From JBBRVW01 sp038246545 (GTDB taxonomy: Bacteria; Actinomycetota; Actinomycetes; JACCUZ01), in NCBI GenBank assembly GCA_038246545.1, contig JBBRVW010000007.1, positions 1-64,000 on the forward strand: a stretch of DNA of 64,000 nucleotides, in the 5' to 3' direction. The notes under the pieces are model-generated. The model saw nothing but the letters and a program-made list of their open reading frames with translations. It had not been told where the DNA came from and searched no databases. The first letter of the stretch is position 1; each line of letters opens with the position of its first letter. Position numbers and translations under genes: made by a program. Shown piece after piece: positions 41,642 to 50,404 of this stretch.

Positions 41642-42405
41642 ATGACTTCTCACCTCGTCGCGCTCTGCTGCGATGCGAACGATCCGCTGGCTCTCGCACG
41701 GTTCTGGGCCGGCCTGCTGCGCTGGGAGATGACCGACGACCCGCACGACGGCATCGCGCTCCTGCCGAGTGATGACACCGGGTTCCTGATCCGATTCCTC
41801 CCGGCCGGGGAGCCCAAGACCGGCCAGAACCGGATGCACTTCGACCTGACGAGCGACTCCCCCGAGGACCAGCAGCAGACGGTGGCGGGAGCGCTCCGAC
41901 GTGGCGCCCGGCACGTCGACGTCGGCCAACGCCCGGATGAGGGCCACGTGGTGCTCGCAGACCCCGAGGGCAACGAGTTCTGCGTCCTCGAGCCGGGCAA
42001 CAACTTCCTGGCCGACTGCGGCTTCGTCGGAGCGCTTGCCTGCGACGGGTCCCAAGGGGTCGGCGACTTCTGGAGCGAAGCGTTGGGCTGGCCGTTGGTC
42101 TGGGACCAGGACCAGGAGACCGCGATCCGCTCGCCTCGCGGCGGACCGAAGTCACGTGGGGCGGTCCGCCGCTGATGCCGAAGACCGGGAAGAACCGGCT
42201 GCACTTCGACCTGGTTCCGCCGGTCGACGGTGATCAGCACGCGGAGGTCGACCGCCTCGTGTCCCTCGGGGCGACTCGGATCGACATCGGCCAGGGCGAC
42301 GTCAGCTGGGTGGTGATGGCCGACCCGGATGGCAACGAGTTCTGTGTGACAGCCATCGCCGGCGACGGCGGTGCCCGCCTCCGAGGCGGTCCGGCGGTCC
42401 GCTGA
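41642..42405 (+). pseudogene. Tandem VOC/glyoxalase-like gene split by a 1-base deletion
   Basis: Two VOC (vicinal oxygen chelate) modules in different frames. The first, from ATG 41642, is complete (HLVALCCDANDPLALARFWA ... MHFDLTSDSP ... HVVLADPEGNEFCVLEPG) and continues into the second (FWSEALGWPLVWDQDQETAI). At AAG 42149-42151 the frame breaks and stops at 42175; the second module goes on in another frame from about 42152 (PKTGKNRLHFDLVPPVDGDQ ... VVMADPDGNEFCVTAI) to 42405. Adding one base after 42151 restores a continuous product of about 254 residues. This is either a recent mutation or a sequencing error; the first module alone might still fold. Confidence 0.8.
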
Positions 42406-42421
42406 GGTCACGCGAAGGGAG

Positions 42422-42871
42422 TCAGGAGATGGCGGCCCGCACCAGCCCGGCGACCTTCTTCTCCACCGCGGGGCTCCACTGCTTGAGCGCGTACGACACC
42501 GGCCACATGTCGCCGTCGTCGAGGTTCGCCGGGTCCTGGAAGCCGAGGGTCGAGTACCGGTAGTCGAACTTGCCCGAGTCCTGGAAGAAGACGACGACCT
42601 TGCCGTCCGCATCGGTGTAGGCGGGCATCCCGTACCAGGTCCTGGGCGACAGGTCGGGAGCGGCCGCGGTCACCGTCACGTGCACGCGCTCGGCGAGCGC
42701 CCGATCCGCGGGCGCCATCTCCGCGATCTTGTCCAGCACCGTGTGCAGGCCGTCGGCCTTCTTGCCGCCCTTCTTGCCCTCGGCGCGCAGCTCGGCGGCG
42801 CGCTCCTTCATCGCGGCACGCTCCTGGGCGGTGAAACCGTCGGACGTGGGTGTGGCCTTCTTCGCAGGCAT
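42422..42871 (-). CDS. DUF1801/YdhG-like protein
   Basis: A 149-residue cytoplasmic protein. The carboxy-terminal 110 residues have the DUF1801 pattern (SPRTWYGMPAYTDADGKVVVFF, FDYRYSTLGFQDPANLDDGDMWP); the amino terminus is Lys-rich (MPAKKATPTSDGFTAQERAA). Members have been likened to frataxin-like iron chaperones, but evidence is thin. ATG at 42871. Confidence 0.8.
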   Translation of the reverse strand: MPAKKATPTSDGFTAQERAAMKERAAELRAEGKKGGKKADGLHTVLDKIAEMAPADRALAERVHVTVTAAAPDLSPRTWYGMPAYTDADGKVVVFFQDSGKFDYRYSTLGFQDPANLDDGDMWPVSYALKQWSPAVEKKVAGLVRAAIS

Positions 42872-43016
42872 TGCGGGATCCCCTCTGCTGACGCTGCGGC
42901 GCGGCGTCGTACCGGCCCTTCGCCGAGGTTAGGGGCGGCCACCCAACGGTGCTTCTTGATTCCTGACGGGATCTGGTGCCCGTCCGGCATCGCGGCGCTC
43001 GTGATGCTCCGCGCGA

Positions 43017-43382
43017 TCAGCCGGCCCGTCGCGGACCGGTGCCGAGCACGACTGTTGCCACCGCGGCCCACGCCGCTGCGCCACAGGCGCTGACCGTCGC
43101 GGCCCGCCGGTAGCGCGGCGACCAGGCGAGCACGGGCAGCATGCTCAGCGCGTGCAGGACGTCGACCACCGCCCCGACCTCCGCCGACGCGGGCTGCGGC
43201 CGGCTCAGCAGCAGCGCGCCCTGCGCGACGTCCCGTACCGCCAGCGCCGAGGCTGCGACCCGGCCCACCATCGGCAGGGCACCGCCGGCAGCGGGTTGCC
43301 GAGCGAGCAGCCCAGCGGCCCAGGCGAGGCCGACCCCGACCCGGGCGGCGCCCAGTACCTGCAGGCGGGCGGCCGATGTCAC
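43017..43382 (-). CDS. Small four-helix membrane protein of unknown function
   Basis: A 121-residue hydrophobic protein with about four membrane segments (LQVLGAARVGVGLAWAAGLL, GRVAASALAVRDVAQGALLL, VVDVLHALSMLPVLAW, STVSACGAAAWAAVAT-like end). The GTG start at 43382 overlaps the stop of the SDR gene (GTGA), so it is translationally coupled to it. No family function recognised. Confidence 0.75.
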   Translation of the reverse strand: MTSAARLQVLGAARVGVGLAWAAGLLARQPAAGGALPMVGRVAASALAVRDVAQGALLLSRPQPASAEVGAVVDVLHALSMLPVLAWSPRYRRAATVSACGAAAWAAVATVVLGTGPRRAG

Positions 43383-44377
43383 GACCGGCGCCACAGGGCG
43401 GCGAGCGCAGCCACCCCGACCGCTCCGGCCGCTGCGGCGACGACACCGTGGTGCTGGCTGGCCCAGAGCTGCGGGCTGCGCGCGTGCGACGTGTCGTCGA
43501 AGACGCCGTGCGGTCCGAAGTCGCGGTCGGCGTCGGCCGGCTCCCAGAGGTTCACGGGTGCGTCGGGATCGCGCGGCTCCTTGGTCTGCTGGGAGTCGAA
43601 GCCGGTACGCCACAGGTAGCGGTCGAGCAGCCCGGGGGCGACGGCGTTGGCCATCAGGGTCGCGGCCGTCGACGCGCCGACCCAGTACTCGCGGCGATGC
43701 GGGTGGTCGGCCGCGTGGACGACAGCCCGGGCGGCGACCTCGGGCTGGTAGATCGGCGGCACCGGCTGCGGGTGCCGCGGCAGCCGCGACAGGACCCAGG
43801 AGAACTGCGGGGTGTTCACGGCCGGCATCTGCACCATCGTCACGTGCACGCCGCTCTTCTCGTGCAGCAGCTCGCAGCGCAGGGCCTCGTGGAAACCCTG
43901 GATCGCGTGCTTCGCGCCGCAGTAAGGAGTCTGCAGCGGGATGCCGCGGTAGGCCAGCGCCGACCCGACCTGCACGACGACACCGCGGTCGCGCGGCTTC
44001 ATCCGGCGCAGTGCTGTCATGGTGCCGTAGACGTAGCCGAGGTAGCTGACCTCGGTGACCCGCTTGTACTCGTCAGCAGTGATCTGCTCGAACGGCGAGA
44101 ACACCGACGTGAACGCATCGTTGACCCAGACGTCGATCGGTCCGAGCTCGGCCTCGACCCGGTCCGCGACGGCTTCGAGCTGGTCGGGGTCCGCGACGTC
44201 GGCCGGAAGGACCAGCGCGTCGCCACCGGCGGCCCGGACGTCGGCCGCGGCGGCGTCCAGCCCGGCCTGCCCGCGGGCGACGAGGGCCACCTTGGCCCCC
44301 CGCGCAGCGAAGGCCGTCGCGGTGGCGCGGCCGATCCCGCCGCTGGCTCCGGTGACGACGACGACTTCTGCAGGCAT
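43379..44377 (-). CDS. Short-chain dehydrogenase/reductase with carboxy-terminal extension
   Basis: A 332-residue SDR. Cofactor motif TGASGGIGRAT, then VNDAFTSVFSPFE (the usual NNAG is altered to NDAF), catalytic Ser in GSALAYRG and YCGAKHA for the YxxxK pair. After about residue 240 there is an extra 90-residue tail ending in a hydrophobic helix (VVAAAAGAVGVAALAALW), which may anchor it to the membrane. ATG at 44377. It forms a two-gene operon with the small membrane protein downstream. Confidence 0.88.
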   Translation of the reverse strand: MPAEVVVVTGASGGIGRATATAFAARGAKVALVARGQAGLDAAAADVRAAGGDALVLPADVADPDQLEAVADRVEAELGPIDVWVNDAFTSVFSPFEQITADEYKRVTEVSYLGYVYGTMTALRRMKPRDRGVVVQVGSALAYRGIPLQTPYCGAKHAIQGFHEALRCELLHEKSGVHVTMVQMPAVNTPQFSWVLSRLPRHPQPVPPIYQPEVAARAVVHAADHPHRREYWVGASTAATLMANAVAPGLLDRYLWRTGFDSQQTKEPRDPDAPVNLWEPADADRDFGPHGVFDDTSHARSPQLWASQHHGVVAAAAGAVGVAALAALWRRS

Positions 44378-44522
44378 GGCGTGACGGCTCCGCTCAGGAC
44401 GAGGGTGGGACTCCGAGCGACTACCCGGCCCCGGTCGTCGTACTCCGCCCGGTGGCTGTGACGTCGTCCGGAGCCTGCGGTCAGGGGCCGCTGTCAGCCG
44501 GCGTGCAGGTGGCCGACGTACG

Positions 44523-45314
44523 GTGGCGCGCGTGACCGAGACCCGTGACAGCGCACCGATCGACTTCGACGACAGCGAGGCCGTCGCGGCCCGGATGGAC
44601 GCCCGCCTGATGGACCTCACCGTCGTGGAGGTCCGGGCGCTGACGCCGACACTGGTCCGGGTGGAGCTCGCCGGCGAGGGGCTGCGCGGGTTGGCGGCCC
44701 GGCCCGGCCAAGACCTCATGCTCACGACGGACGCCGGCAGCCCGGTCGTCCGGCGGCGCTGGACGATGCGCGACCTCGACCCCGAGGCGGGAACGGTCGC
44801 GCTCGACGTCGTCGTGCACCCCGACGTCGAGGGCGCGAGCCGCCTGCACCTGGCCGCACCGGGCGACGTCGTCGAGGCCATCGGGCCGCGCGGCAAGGTG
44901 CACCTGGTTCCCGACGCCCGCGTGCACCACTTCCTCGGCGACCAGAGCTTCCTCCCGGCCGCGTTCGCGATGGCCGAGGCGGTGGCCGCGCCGGCGGCCG
45001 TCGTGGTGACCCTGACGGTCCCGTCGGCGGAGGAGCGGCTCCCGGTCGAGGCCGCCGGCTGCCCGTCCGGCGTCACCTGGGTGGAGCCGGCCGCCGACGA
45101 CGCGGCGACCGGTCTCGCGCTGCTCGCTGCGAGCGGCCTCGGCGACCCCGAGGACGGCGTCGTGGCCTACGTCGGCGGCGAGATGTCGCTCGCCTCGACC
45201 ATCCGCTCGGCGCTGGTCCGCGACCGCGGCTGGCCGCGCGAGGCGGTCATGCCGAAGCCGTACTGGCGGCGCGGCGCCGCCAACGCCCGGCACGGCGAGC
45301 CCGGCCGCGACTAG
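44523..45314 (+). CDS. Siderophore-interacting protein (ferric-siderophore reductase family)
   Basis: A 263-residue flavin-dependent reductase of the SIP/ViuB family that releases iron from ferric siderophores in the cytoplasm. FAD-binding block RRRWTMRDLDPEAGTVALDV, then FLGDQSFLPA and the carboxy-terminal MPKPYWRRG motif, which is diagnostic. GTG at 44523; a second in-frame GTG lies 9 bases on. It diverges from the SDR gene. No siderophore transporter or biosynthesis genes and no DtxR box were recognised nearby. Confidence 0.9.
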   Translation: MARVTETRDSAPIDFDDSEAVAARMDARLMDLTVVEVRALTPTLVRVELAGEGLRGLAARPGQDLMLTTDAGSPVVRRRWTMRDLDPEAGTVALDVVVHPDVEGASRLHLAAPGDVVEAIGPRGKVHLVPDARVHHFLGDQSFLPAAFAMAEAVAAPAAVVVTLTVPSAEERLPVEAAGCPSGVTWVEPAADDAATGLALLAASGLGDPEDGVVAYVGGEMSLASTIRSALVRDRGWPREAVMPKPYWRRGAANARHGEPGRD

Positions 45315-45334
45315 GAGGAGGTGCCCGGCAGCTC

Positions 45335-45691
45335 TCAGCCGGGGGAGACCCGCTCCACCAGCTCGTAGAGGCCGCCGTCGGGGGCGACGAAGTGCGCGTA
45401 GCGGTACTCGTCGTTGTCGCCCGGGTCGTCGACGCCGACGCCCCGCTGGCGCAGCTCCGCCACCGCGGCGTCCAGGTCTGCGACGTGGAAGCCGACCGTC
45501 CGCGACGTGCCGCCGCCGGGGTCCCGTTCGTCGCTGACGGCGAAGCCGGAGCCGTCCGGCAGCGAGAACATGTCGGCGTACCCGGGGTCGGCCGACGTCG
45601 GGACCAGCCCCAGCACGTCCGTGACGAATGCGGCCATCGCCTGCCGGTGGGGGGTGGCGGTCCCGGCGAACAACAGTCCGAGGATCTCCAT
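45335..45691 (-). CDS. VOC-family (glyoxalase-like) protein
   Basis: A 118-residue single-module VOC protein: EILGLLFAGTATPHRQAMAA, VGFHVADLDAAVAELRQRGV, HFVAPDGGLYELVERV. A metal-binding His/Glu pattern is present but the substrate is unknown. It converges with the siderophore-interacting protein gene (20-base gap). Confidence 0.82.
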   Translation of the reverse strand: MEILGLLFAGTATPHRQAMAAFVTDVLGLVPTSADPGYADMFSLPDGSGFAVSDERDPGGGTSRTVGFHVADLDAAVAELRQRGVGVDDPGDNDEYRYAHFVAPDGGLYELVERVSPG

Positions 45692-45797
45692 GATCGGGAC
45701 GGTACCGGAGCCGTGGGAGGCATCCGCCGGGGCCTGCGGTCACGAACAACCACCTGCAGGGCGCATGGGGCGCCTCCACCCACCGGAAGGGACCACA

Positions 45798-45917
45798 GTG
45801 AGGCACGTTCCCGAGAAGCGGCAGGGCATCGCGCCGCCCGCGGGGCTGGTGCCGCTGCTGCTCGCCGCGGCGGCGGTCCTCAGCGCGCTCGCCGTCGTCA
45901 TGGCGCTGGTCGTCTGA
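45798..45917 (+). CDS. 39-residue single-span membrane peptide
   Basis: GTG start preceded by GGAAGGGA at good spacing. The product has a basic start (RHVPEKRQG) and one hydrophobic helix (LVPLLLAAAAVLSALAVVMALVV). Short single-span proteins like this are common in actinobacteria. Supported by the ribosome site and composition only. Confidence 0.5.
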   Translation: MRHVPEKRQGIAPPAGLVPLLLAAAAVLSALAVVMALVV

Positions 45918-45966
45918 CCCGGACCCGGACCCGGGGCACCGCGGGCAGCTGGGCACGAGGTCGACC

Positions 45967-46803
45967 ATGAGCCTGCTCCGCACCACCGCACCCGTGCTCG
46001 TCACCGGCTGCTCGTCCGGGATCGGCCGGACGACCGTCGAGCACCTGTTGCGCGGCCCGCGCCCCGTCTGGGCGACAGCGCGGCGTCCGGAGGCGCTGGA
46101 GCAGCTGGCCGCCGCCGGCGCCCGGGTGCTCGCGGTCGACGTCACCGACGAGGCGTCGATGGTTGCCGCCGTACGCTCCGTCGAGGCCGAGCGCGGGGCC
46201 GTGGGTGCGCTGGTCAACAACGCGGGCTACGGCGAGTACGGACCGGTCGAGGAGGTGCCGCTCGAGGCGGTCCGCCGGCAGTTCGAGACCAACGTGTTCG
46301 GGCTTCTGCGGCTGACCCAGCTCGTGCTCCCGGCGATGCGCGACACCGGTCGGGGCCGCATCGTGAACATCTCCTCGATGGGCGGTCGCATGACGCTCCC
46401 CGGCGGCGGCGTCTACCACGCGAGCAAGTACGCCGTGGAGGCGCTGAGCGACGCCCTGCGCTTCGAGACGCGCGGCTTCGGCATCTCCGTGTCGGTCGTC
46501 GCGCCCGGCCCGGTGCGCACCGACTTCGCCGAGGAGGCGACGGCCGCCCGGGCCACCGATGGACCCTACGCCGCGTTCCGGAGGGGGGTCGCGGCTCGCA
46601 ACGCCACGGCGTACGCCGCCAGCGGCCGCGGCCTGCTCGAGGCGGACGACGTGGCGGAGGTCGTCGTCGAGGCGGTGGAGTCCGAGCGGCCACGGGCGCG
46701 CTATCCGGTCGGGGCCGTCAGCCGCCAGCTCGTCGGCGCGCGACGGCTGCTCCCGACGAGGCTCTGGGACGCCGGGCTACGTCGCCAGTACCCGACTCCC
46801 TGA
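45967..46803 (+). CDS. Short-chain dehydrogenase/reductase
   Basis: A 278-residue classical SDR: VTGCSSGIGRTTV cofactor loop, VNNAGYGEYG, catalytic Ser in NISSMGG and YHASKYAVEAL with the Tyr-Lys pair. It resembles oxidoreductases acting on lipids or ketones; no specific substrate. ATG at 45967. The glucokinase-like gene starts 32 bases downstream. Confidence 0.92.
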   Translation: MSLLRTTAPVLVTGCSSGIGRTTVEHLLRGPRPVWATARRPEALEQLAAAGARVLAVDVTDEASMVAAVRSVEAERGAVGALVNNAGYGEYGPVEEVPLEAVRRQFETNVFGLLRLTQLVLPAMRDTGRGRIVNISSMGGRMTLPGGGVYHASKYAVEALSDALRFETRGFGISVSVVAPGPVRTDFAEEATAARATDGPYAAFRRGVAARNATAYAASGRGLLEADDVAEVVVEAVESERPRARYPVGAVSRQLVGARRLLPTRLWDAGLRRQYPTP

Positions 46804-46835
46804 GCGCCACGGGTGGCGGCACTACAGTCTGCGGG

Positions 46836-47939
46836 ATGACCGAGCGCCGGCCGTCGCTGCTCGGGCTGCCGTACCGCGACGAGTCGGCGCGACCGCCGCG
46901 GGTCAGCCCGCTCAACGCTGCGCTGCTCACCGTCGGTGTGGACATCGGCGGGACCAAGGTCGTGGCGGGAGTCGTCACCCATGACGGTGAGGTCGTCGAG
47001 CAGGTCCGCCGCGACACCCCCGACCGCAGCAAGAGCCCGCAGGTGGTCGAGGACACCATCGTCGAGGCGGTGCTCGACCTCGCGTCGCGGCACGAGATCC
47101 ACGCGGTCGGCATCGGGGCGGCCGGCTTCATCGACGCCGACCGGTCCAACGTGCTCTTCTCGCCGCACCTGTCGTGGCGCAACGAGCCGCTGCGCGAGGC
47201 GATCAGCTCCCGGCTTCGGTTGCCCGTCGTCGTCGAGAACGACGCCAACGCCGCGGTCTGGGCCGAGTGGCGCTTCGGTGCCGGGCGGGGCGAGTCCCAC
47301 CTCGTGTGCGTCAACCTCGGCACGGGCATCGGGGGCGCGATGATCGTCAATGGCGCCCTGCAGCGCGGCCGGTTCGGTGTCGCGGGAGAGTACGGCCACA
47401 TGCAGGTGGTGCCCGACGGGCGGCGCTGCGAGTGCGGCAACCGGGGCTGCTGGGAGCAGTACGCGTCCGGCAACGTCCTGGTCCGCGAGGCCCGCGAGCT
47501 GGCGATCGCGGGGTCGCCCGTGGCCCACGGCCTGCTCGAGCGGGCCGGCGGCGACCCGGCCGCCATCACCGGGCCACTGGTCACGCAGGCGGCCCGGGAC
47601 GGCGACCCGGCGGCCCGCGAGCTGTTCGAGGAGATCGGTCACTGGCTGGGCGTCGGGATGGCCAATCTCGCCGCGGCGGTCGACCCCGGCACGTTCGTCG
47701 TGGGCGGGGGAGTCTCCGAGGCGGGCGACCTCCTCATCGTCCCGGCGCGCGACGCGTTCGCGAAGTCGCTCACCGGCCGCCGCTACCGGCCCGAGGCGAC
47801 CATCGTGCTGGCCAGGCTCGGCAACACCGCCGGCCTCGTGGGGGCCGCCGACCTGGCGCGGCCCTTCGCGCGCCGGTTCCGTCGTGCGCGAGCGCGAGCC
47901 CGCGACCGGCGGGTCCGACGCGAGCCCGGTACGCCGTGA
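46836..47939 (+). CDS. glk: ROK-family glucokinase
   Basis: ATP-dependent sugar kinase, cytoplasmic, 367 residues. VGVDIGGTKVVAGVV phosphate-binding loop, ENDANAAVWAEWRFGAG with the catalytic Asp, and the ROK zinc motif CECGNRGCWEQYASG. No helix-turn-helix, so it is a kinase and not a ROK repressor. About 30 extra residues precede the fold and an Arg-rich tail of about 25 residues ends it. Its stop overlaps the GTG of the acyltransferase gene (GTGA). Confidence 0.9.
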   Translation: MTERRPSLLGLPYRDESARPPRVSPLNAALLTVGVDIGGTKVVAGVVTHDGEVVEQVRRDTPDRSKSPQVVEDTIVEAVLDLASRHEIHAVGIGAAGFIDADRSNVLFSPHLSWRNEPLREAISSRLRLPVVVENDANAAVWAEWRFGAGRGESHLVCVNLGTGIGGAMIVNGALQRGRFGVAGEYGHMQVVPDGRRCECGNRGCWEQYASGNVLVREARELAIAGSPVAHGLLERAGGDPAAITGPLVTQAARDGDPAARELFEEIGHWLGVGMANLAAAVDPGTFVVGGGVSEAGDLLIVPARDAFAKSLTGRRYRPEATIVLARLGNTAGLVGAADLARPFARRFRRARARARDRRVRREPGTP

Positions 47940-49786
47940 CCGCGCCGCTGCGGATGTCCAACGTCGACGCCGCCTGGCTCGGGATGGACTCGCCGGAGAA
48001 CCTCATGATGGTGACCGGCGTCCTCCGGCTCGACGAGGAGCTGGACCGGCCCCGGCTGGTCGAGGTGATCGGGCACCGGCTGCTCGCGGCGTACCCGAAG
48101 TTCTCCATGCGACCGCTGCCCTCGGGCAGCCCGTTCGAGCAGCCGGTCTGGACCGACGACCCGGACTTCGACCTGTCGCGACACGTGCTCGACGCCGGCG
48201 AGGTGCGGGGCGACGAGGGCCTCGCCGACCTGGTGAGCGGCCTGCTCGGCCGGCCGCTCGACATGCGCCACTCGCCGTGGCAGTTCCACCTCGTGACGCT
48301 GCCCGCGTCAGCCGACGGCCCCGCGACGTCCGCGCTCGTCGCGCGGCTGCACCACTGCATAGCCGACGGCATCGCGTTGGCGAGCGTGCTGCTGTCGCTC
48401 ACCGACGACGACCCCGACGTCCCTGCCGACGAGGGGCGGCCCGCGTCGAGCCGCGACCCGCGGCGCCCCGGCCTGCGGTCCCGGCTCACCGAGGGCTCGC
48501 GCGACCTCGCGCCGGTCGCCGGCGTCGACCCGCTGTCGCCGCGGTCGCTGCGGCAGGCGGTCGACGCGGCCACGTTCGGGTGGCAGGTCCTGAGCACGGG
48601 GGTCGGGCTGCTGCTCGCCAACCGCGACCCCCGCACCCGCCTGTCGGGGCGGCTCGGCACCGCGAAGGTGGCCGCCTGGTCGCGGCCGCTCGAGCTGGCC
48701 ATGACCAAGCGGATCGCAGCCGCTCTCGGCGTCACTGTCAACGACGTGCTGCTCGCCGTGACGGCCGGTGCCCTGCGCCGCCACCTCACCGGCCACGGCG
48801 AGACCGCACACGACCTGCGGGTCTTCGTCCCCGTCGACCTGCGCCGCGGCGAGCCCGTACCGCCGTCGCTGGGAAACAAGTTCGGCATCGTCTTCGTCAA
48901 GCTCCCCGTGTCCGTCGCCGACCCGCTCGAGCGGGTGGCCCGGGTCCACGAGCGGATGACCCGGCGCAAGGCCAGCGCGCAGGCGGCCTCCACGTTCGCG
49001 ATCCTCGCCGTGGTGGGCGCGCTGCCCTCGTGGGCGCACCGGCTCGCGGTCCGGGTCCTCGGGGCCAAGTCATCGGCGATCGTGACGAACGTCCCCGGTC
49101 CGACCCGCCCTGTCTACCTGGCCGGCTCGCGGGTGACCCGGGTGACGTTCTGGGTGCCGCAGGCCGGTTCTGTCGGCCTCGGCGTGAGCCTCCTCAGCTA
49201 CGCCGGTGAGGTCACGGTCGGCGTTGCCGCCGACTGCAACCTGGTGCCCGAGCCGGCCGGGCTGGTGGCCGCCGCCGAGGCCGAGCTCGACGAGCTGGCC
49301 CGCCGGGTGCTCGGCGTCGACGACTCCGTCGTCCAGCTCGAGGCCGTGCCGTTCGACTCCGACCTCGCGTCGGCGCTCGTCGCCGAGGTCCAGCTGGAGT
49401 ACGTCCGCCGCTACGGCGGCCACGACGAGACGCCGGTCGACCCTGACGAGTTCGTCGCCCCCGACGGCACCTTCCTGGTCGCCAGCGTGGGGACGACGGC
49501 GATCGGCTGCGCGGGGCTGCGCCGCCACGGCGACGGCGTCGTCGAGGTGAAGCGGATGTTCGTCCGGCCGGAGCACCGCCGCCGCGGCCACGCCCGCCGC
49601 CTGCTGGCCGCGCTCGAGGACGTCGCCCGCTCCCAGGGCGACCGTCGGGTCGTGCTCGAGACCGGCACGGCGCAGCCGGAGGCGATCGCGCTGTACACCA
49701 GCGCGGGCTACACGCCGATCGAGGGCTTCGGCCACTACAGGGACGCGCCGCTCTCGCGCTCGTTCGGCCGTGATCTCACGGCCTAG
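47936..49786 (+). CDS. Wax-ester synthase/diacylglycerol acyltransferase fused to a GNAT domain
   Basis: A 616-residue two-domain protein. Residues 1-460 are a WS/DGAT acyltransferase making triacylglycerol or wax esters from acyl-CoA: the start MSNVDAAWLGMDSPENLMMV, catalytic HHCIADG at residues 139-145, and NVPGPTRPVYLAGSRV are all family blocks. From about residue 465 a GNAT acetyltransferase domain follows (EVKRMFVRPEHRRRGHARRLLAALEDVA; ALYTSAGYTPIEGFGHY). GTG 47936 overlaps the glucokinase stop, so the two are coupled. The fusion is unusual in my experience; the linker shows no stop or frameshift. Confidence 0.88.
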   Translation: MTAPLRMSNVDAAWLGMDSPENLMMVTGVLRLDEELDRPRLVEVIGHRLLAAYPKFSMRPLPSGSPFEQPVWTDDPDFDLSRHVLDAGEVRGDEGLADLVSGLLGRPLDMRHSPWQFHLVTLPASADGPATSALVARLHHCIADGIALASVLLSLTDDDPDVPADEGRPASSRDPRRPGLRSRLTEGSRDLAPVAGVDPLSPRSLRQAVDAATFGWQVLSTGVGLLLANRDPRTRLSGRLGTAKVAAWSRPLELAMTKRIAAALGVTVNDVLLAVTAGALRRHLTGHGETAHDLRVFVPVDLRRGEPVPPSLGNKFGIVFVKLPVSVADPLERVARVHERMTRRKASAQAASTFAILAVVGALPSWAHRLAVRVLGAKSSAIVTNVPGPTRPVYLAGSRVTRVTFWVPQAGSVGLGVSLLSYAGEVTVGVAADCNLVPEPAGLVAAAEAELDELARRVLGVDDSVVQLEAVPFDSDLASALVAEVQLEYVRRYGGHDETPVDPDEFVAPDGTFLVASVGTTAIGCAGLRRHGDGVVEVKRMFVRPEHRRRGHARRLLAALEDVARSQGDRRVVLETGTAQPEAIALYTSAGYTPIEGFGHYRDAPLSRSFGRDLTA

Positions 49787-49856
49787 GCATGGCGGGTCAA
49801 CCACGGATGCATCGGGCCGAAGGACCGCGAGGAGATCGGGCCGGCGGCCGGGTGCG

Positions 49857-49961
49857 GTCGACGACCTCTGCCGGGAGCTGCGCCCGCATGCCCGGACCAT
49901 GGTGGCCGGTCTCGGCATCCCCTGGTCATGGCTGGCAGCCGAGCTCACGGACCACGGCTGA
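49857..49961 (+). pseudogene. Possible tail of an acyl-CoA dehydrogenase/oxidase; surrounding gap otherwise empty
   Basis: In the 394-base gap 49787-50180 one frame reads VDDLCRELRPHARTMVAGLG then IPWSWLAAEL before stopping at 49961. This resembles the last residues of acyl-CoA dehydrogenases and oxidases (LRPHA..LV..FGIP...L.AP). There is no start, ribosome site or upstream domain. Weak evidence; it may be chance. Confidence 0.3.
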
Positions 49962-50180
49962 CCGCCTCCGACCGCCCGCGATCCACACCATGGGCCGGTT
50001 GCGGCTGACGTGTCACGTTCGGACCGACTCGGGGGACGAAAGGACGAGTCCGCCGGAAAATTGCTAACGACGGCGGGGTCCGGGACCGATGAGCAGGACA
50101 CGGAGGGTCGGTCTCGACTGGTGGCGCCCAGGACGTATCCCGGAAGCCACCACCGGCTCCTTCCCGCAGGAGGTGTCCTC

Positions 50181-50390
50181 ATGTGTCAGCACCAGCCGAT
50201 GTGCCCGTCCGCAGACAGTCCGGCGCGCCAGCTCGCGCACACCGTGGCGGCCCACCCCGAGCAGGGCTGGAGCCTGCTCTGCAACGGCGTCGTCGTCTTC
50301 GACGACCTGGGTGAGCTGCTCCCGGCCACCCGGCCCGTCGCCGTCCGGCCCGTCGCGGTCCGGCCGGTCCTCGTCGCCGCGGCCGCCTGA
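50181..50390 (+). CDS. DUF5999 family small protein
   Basis: A 69-residue actinobacterial protein of unknown function with a very conserved front: MCQHQPMCPSADSP, then HPEQGWSLLCNGVVVFDDLGEL (pattern). The three cysteines and a histidine near the start suggest metal binding. ATG with AGGAGG 8 bases upstream. The carboxy end has the repeat RPVAVRPVAVRPV. The micro-ORF at 50405 starts 14 bases after its stop and probably shares its transcript. Confidence 0.85.
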   Translation: MCQHQPMCPSADSPARQLAHTVAAHPEQGWSLLCNGVVVFDDLGELLPATRPVAVRPVAVRPVLVAAAA

Positions 50391-50404
50391 GGGTCGTGAC
50401 CGAC

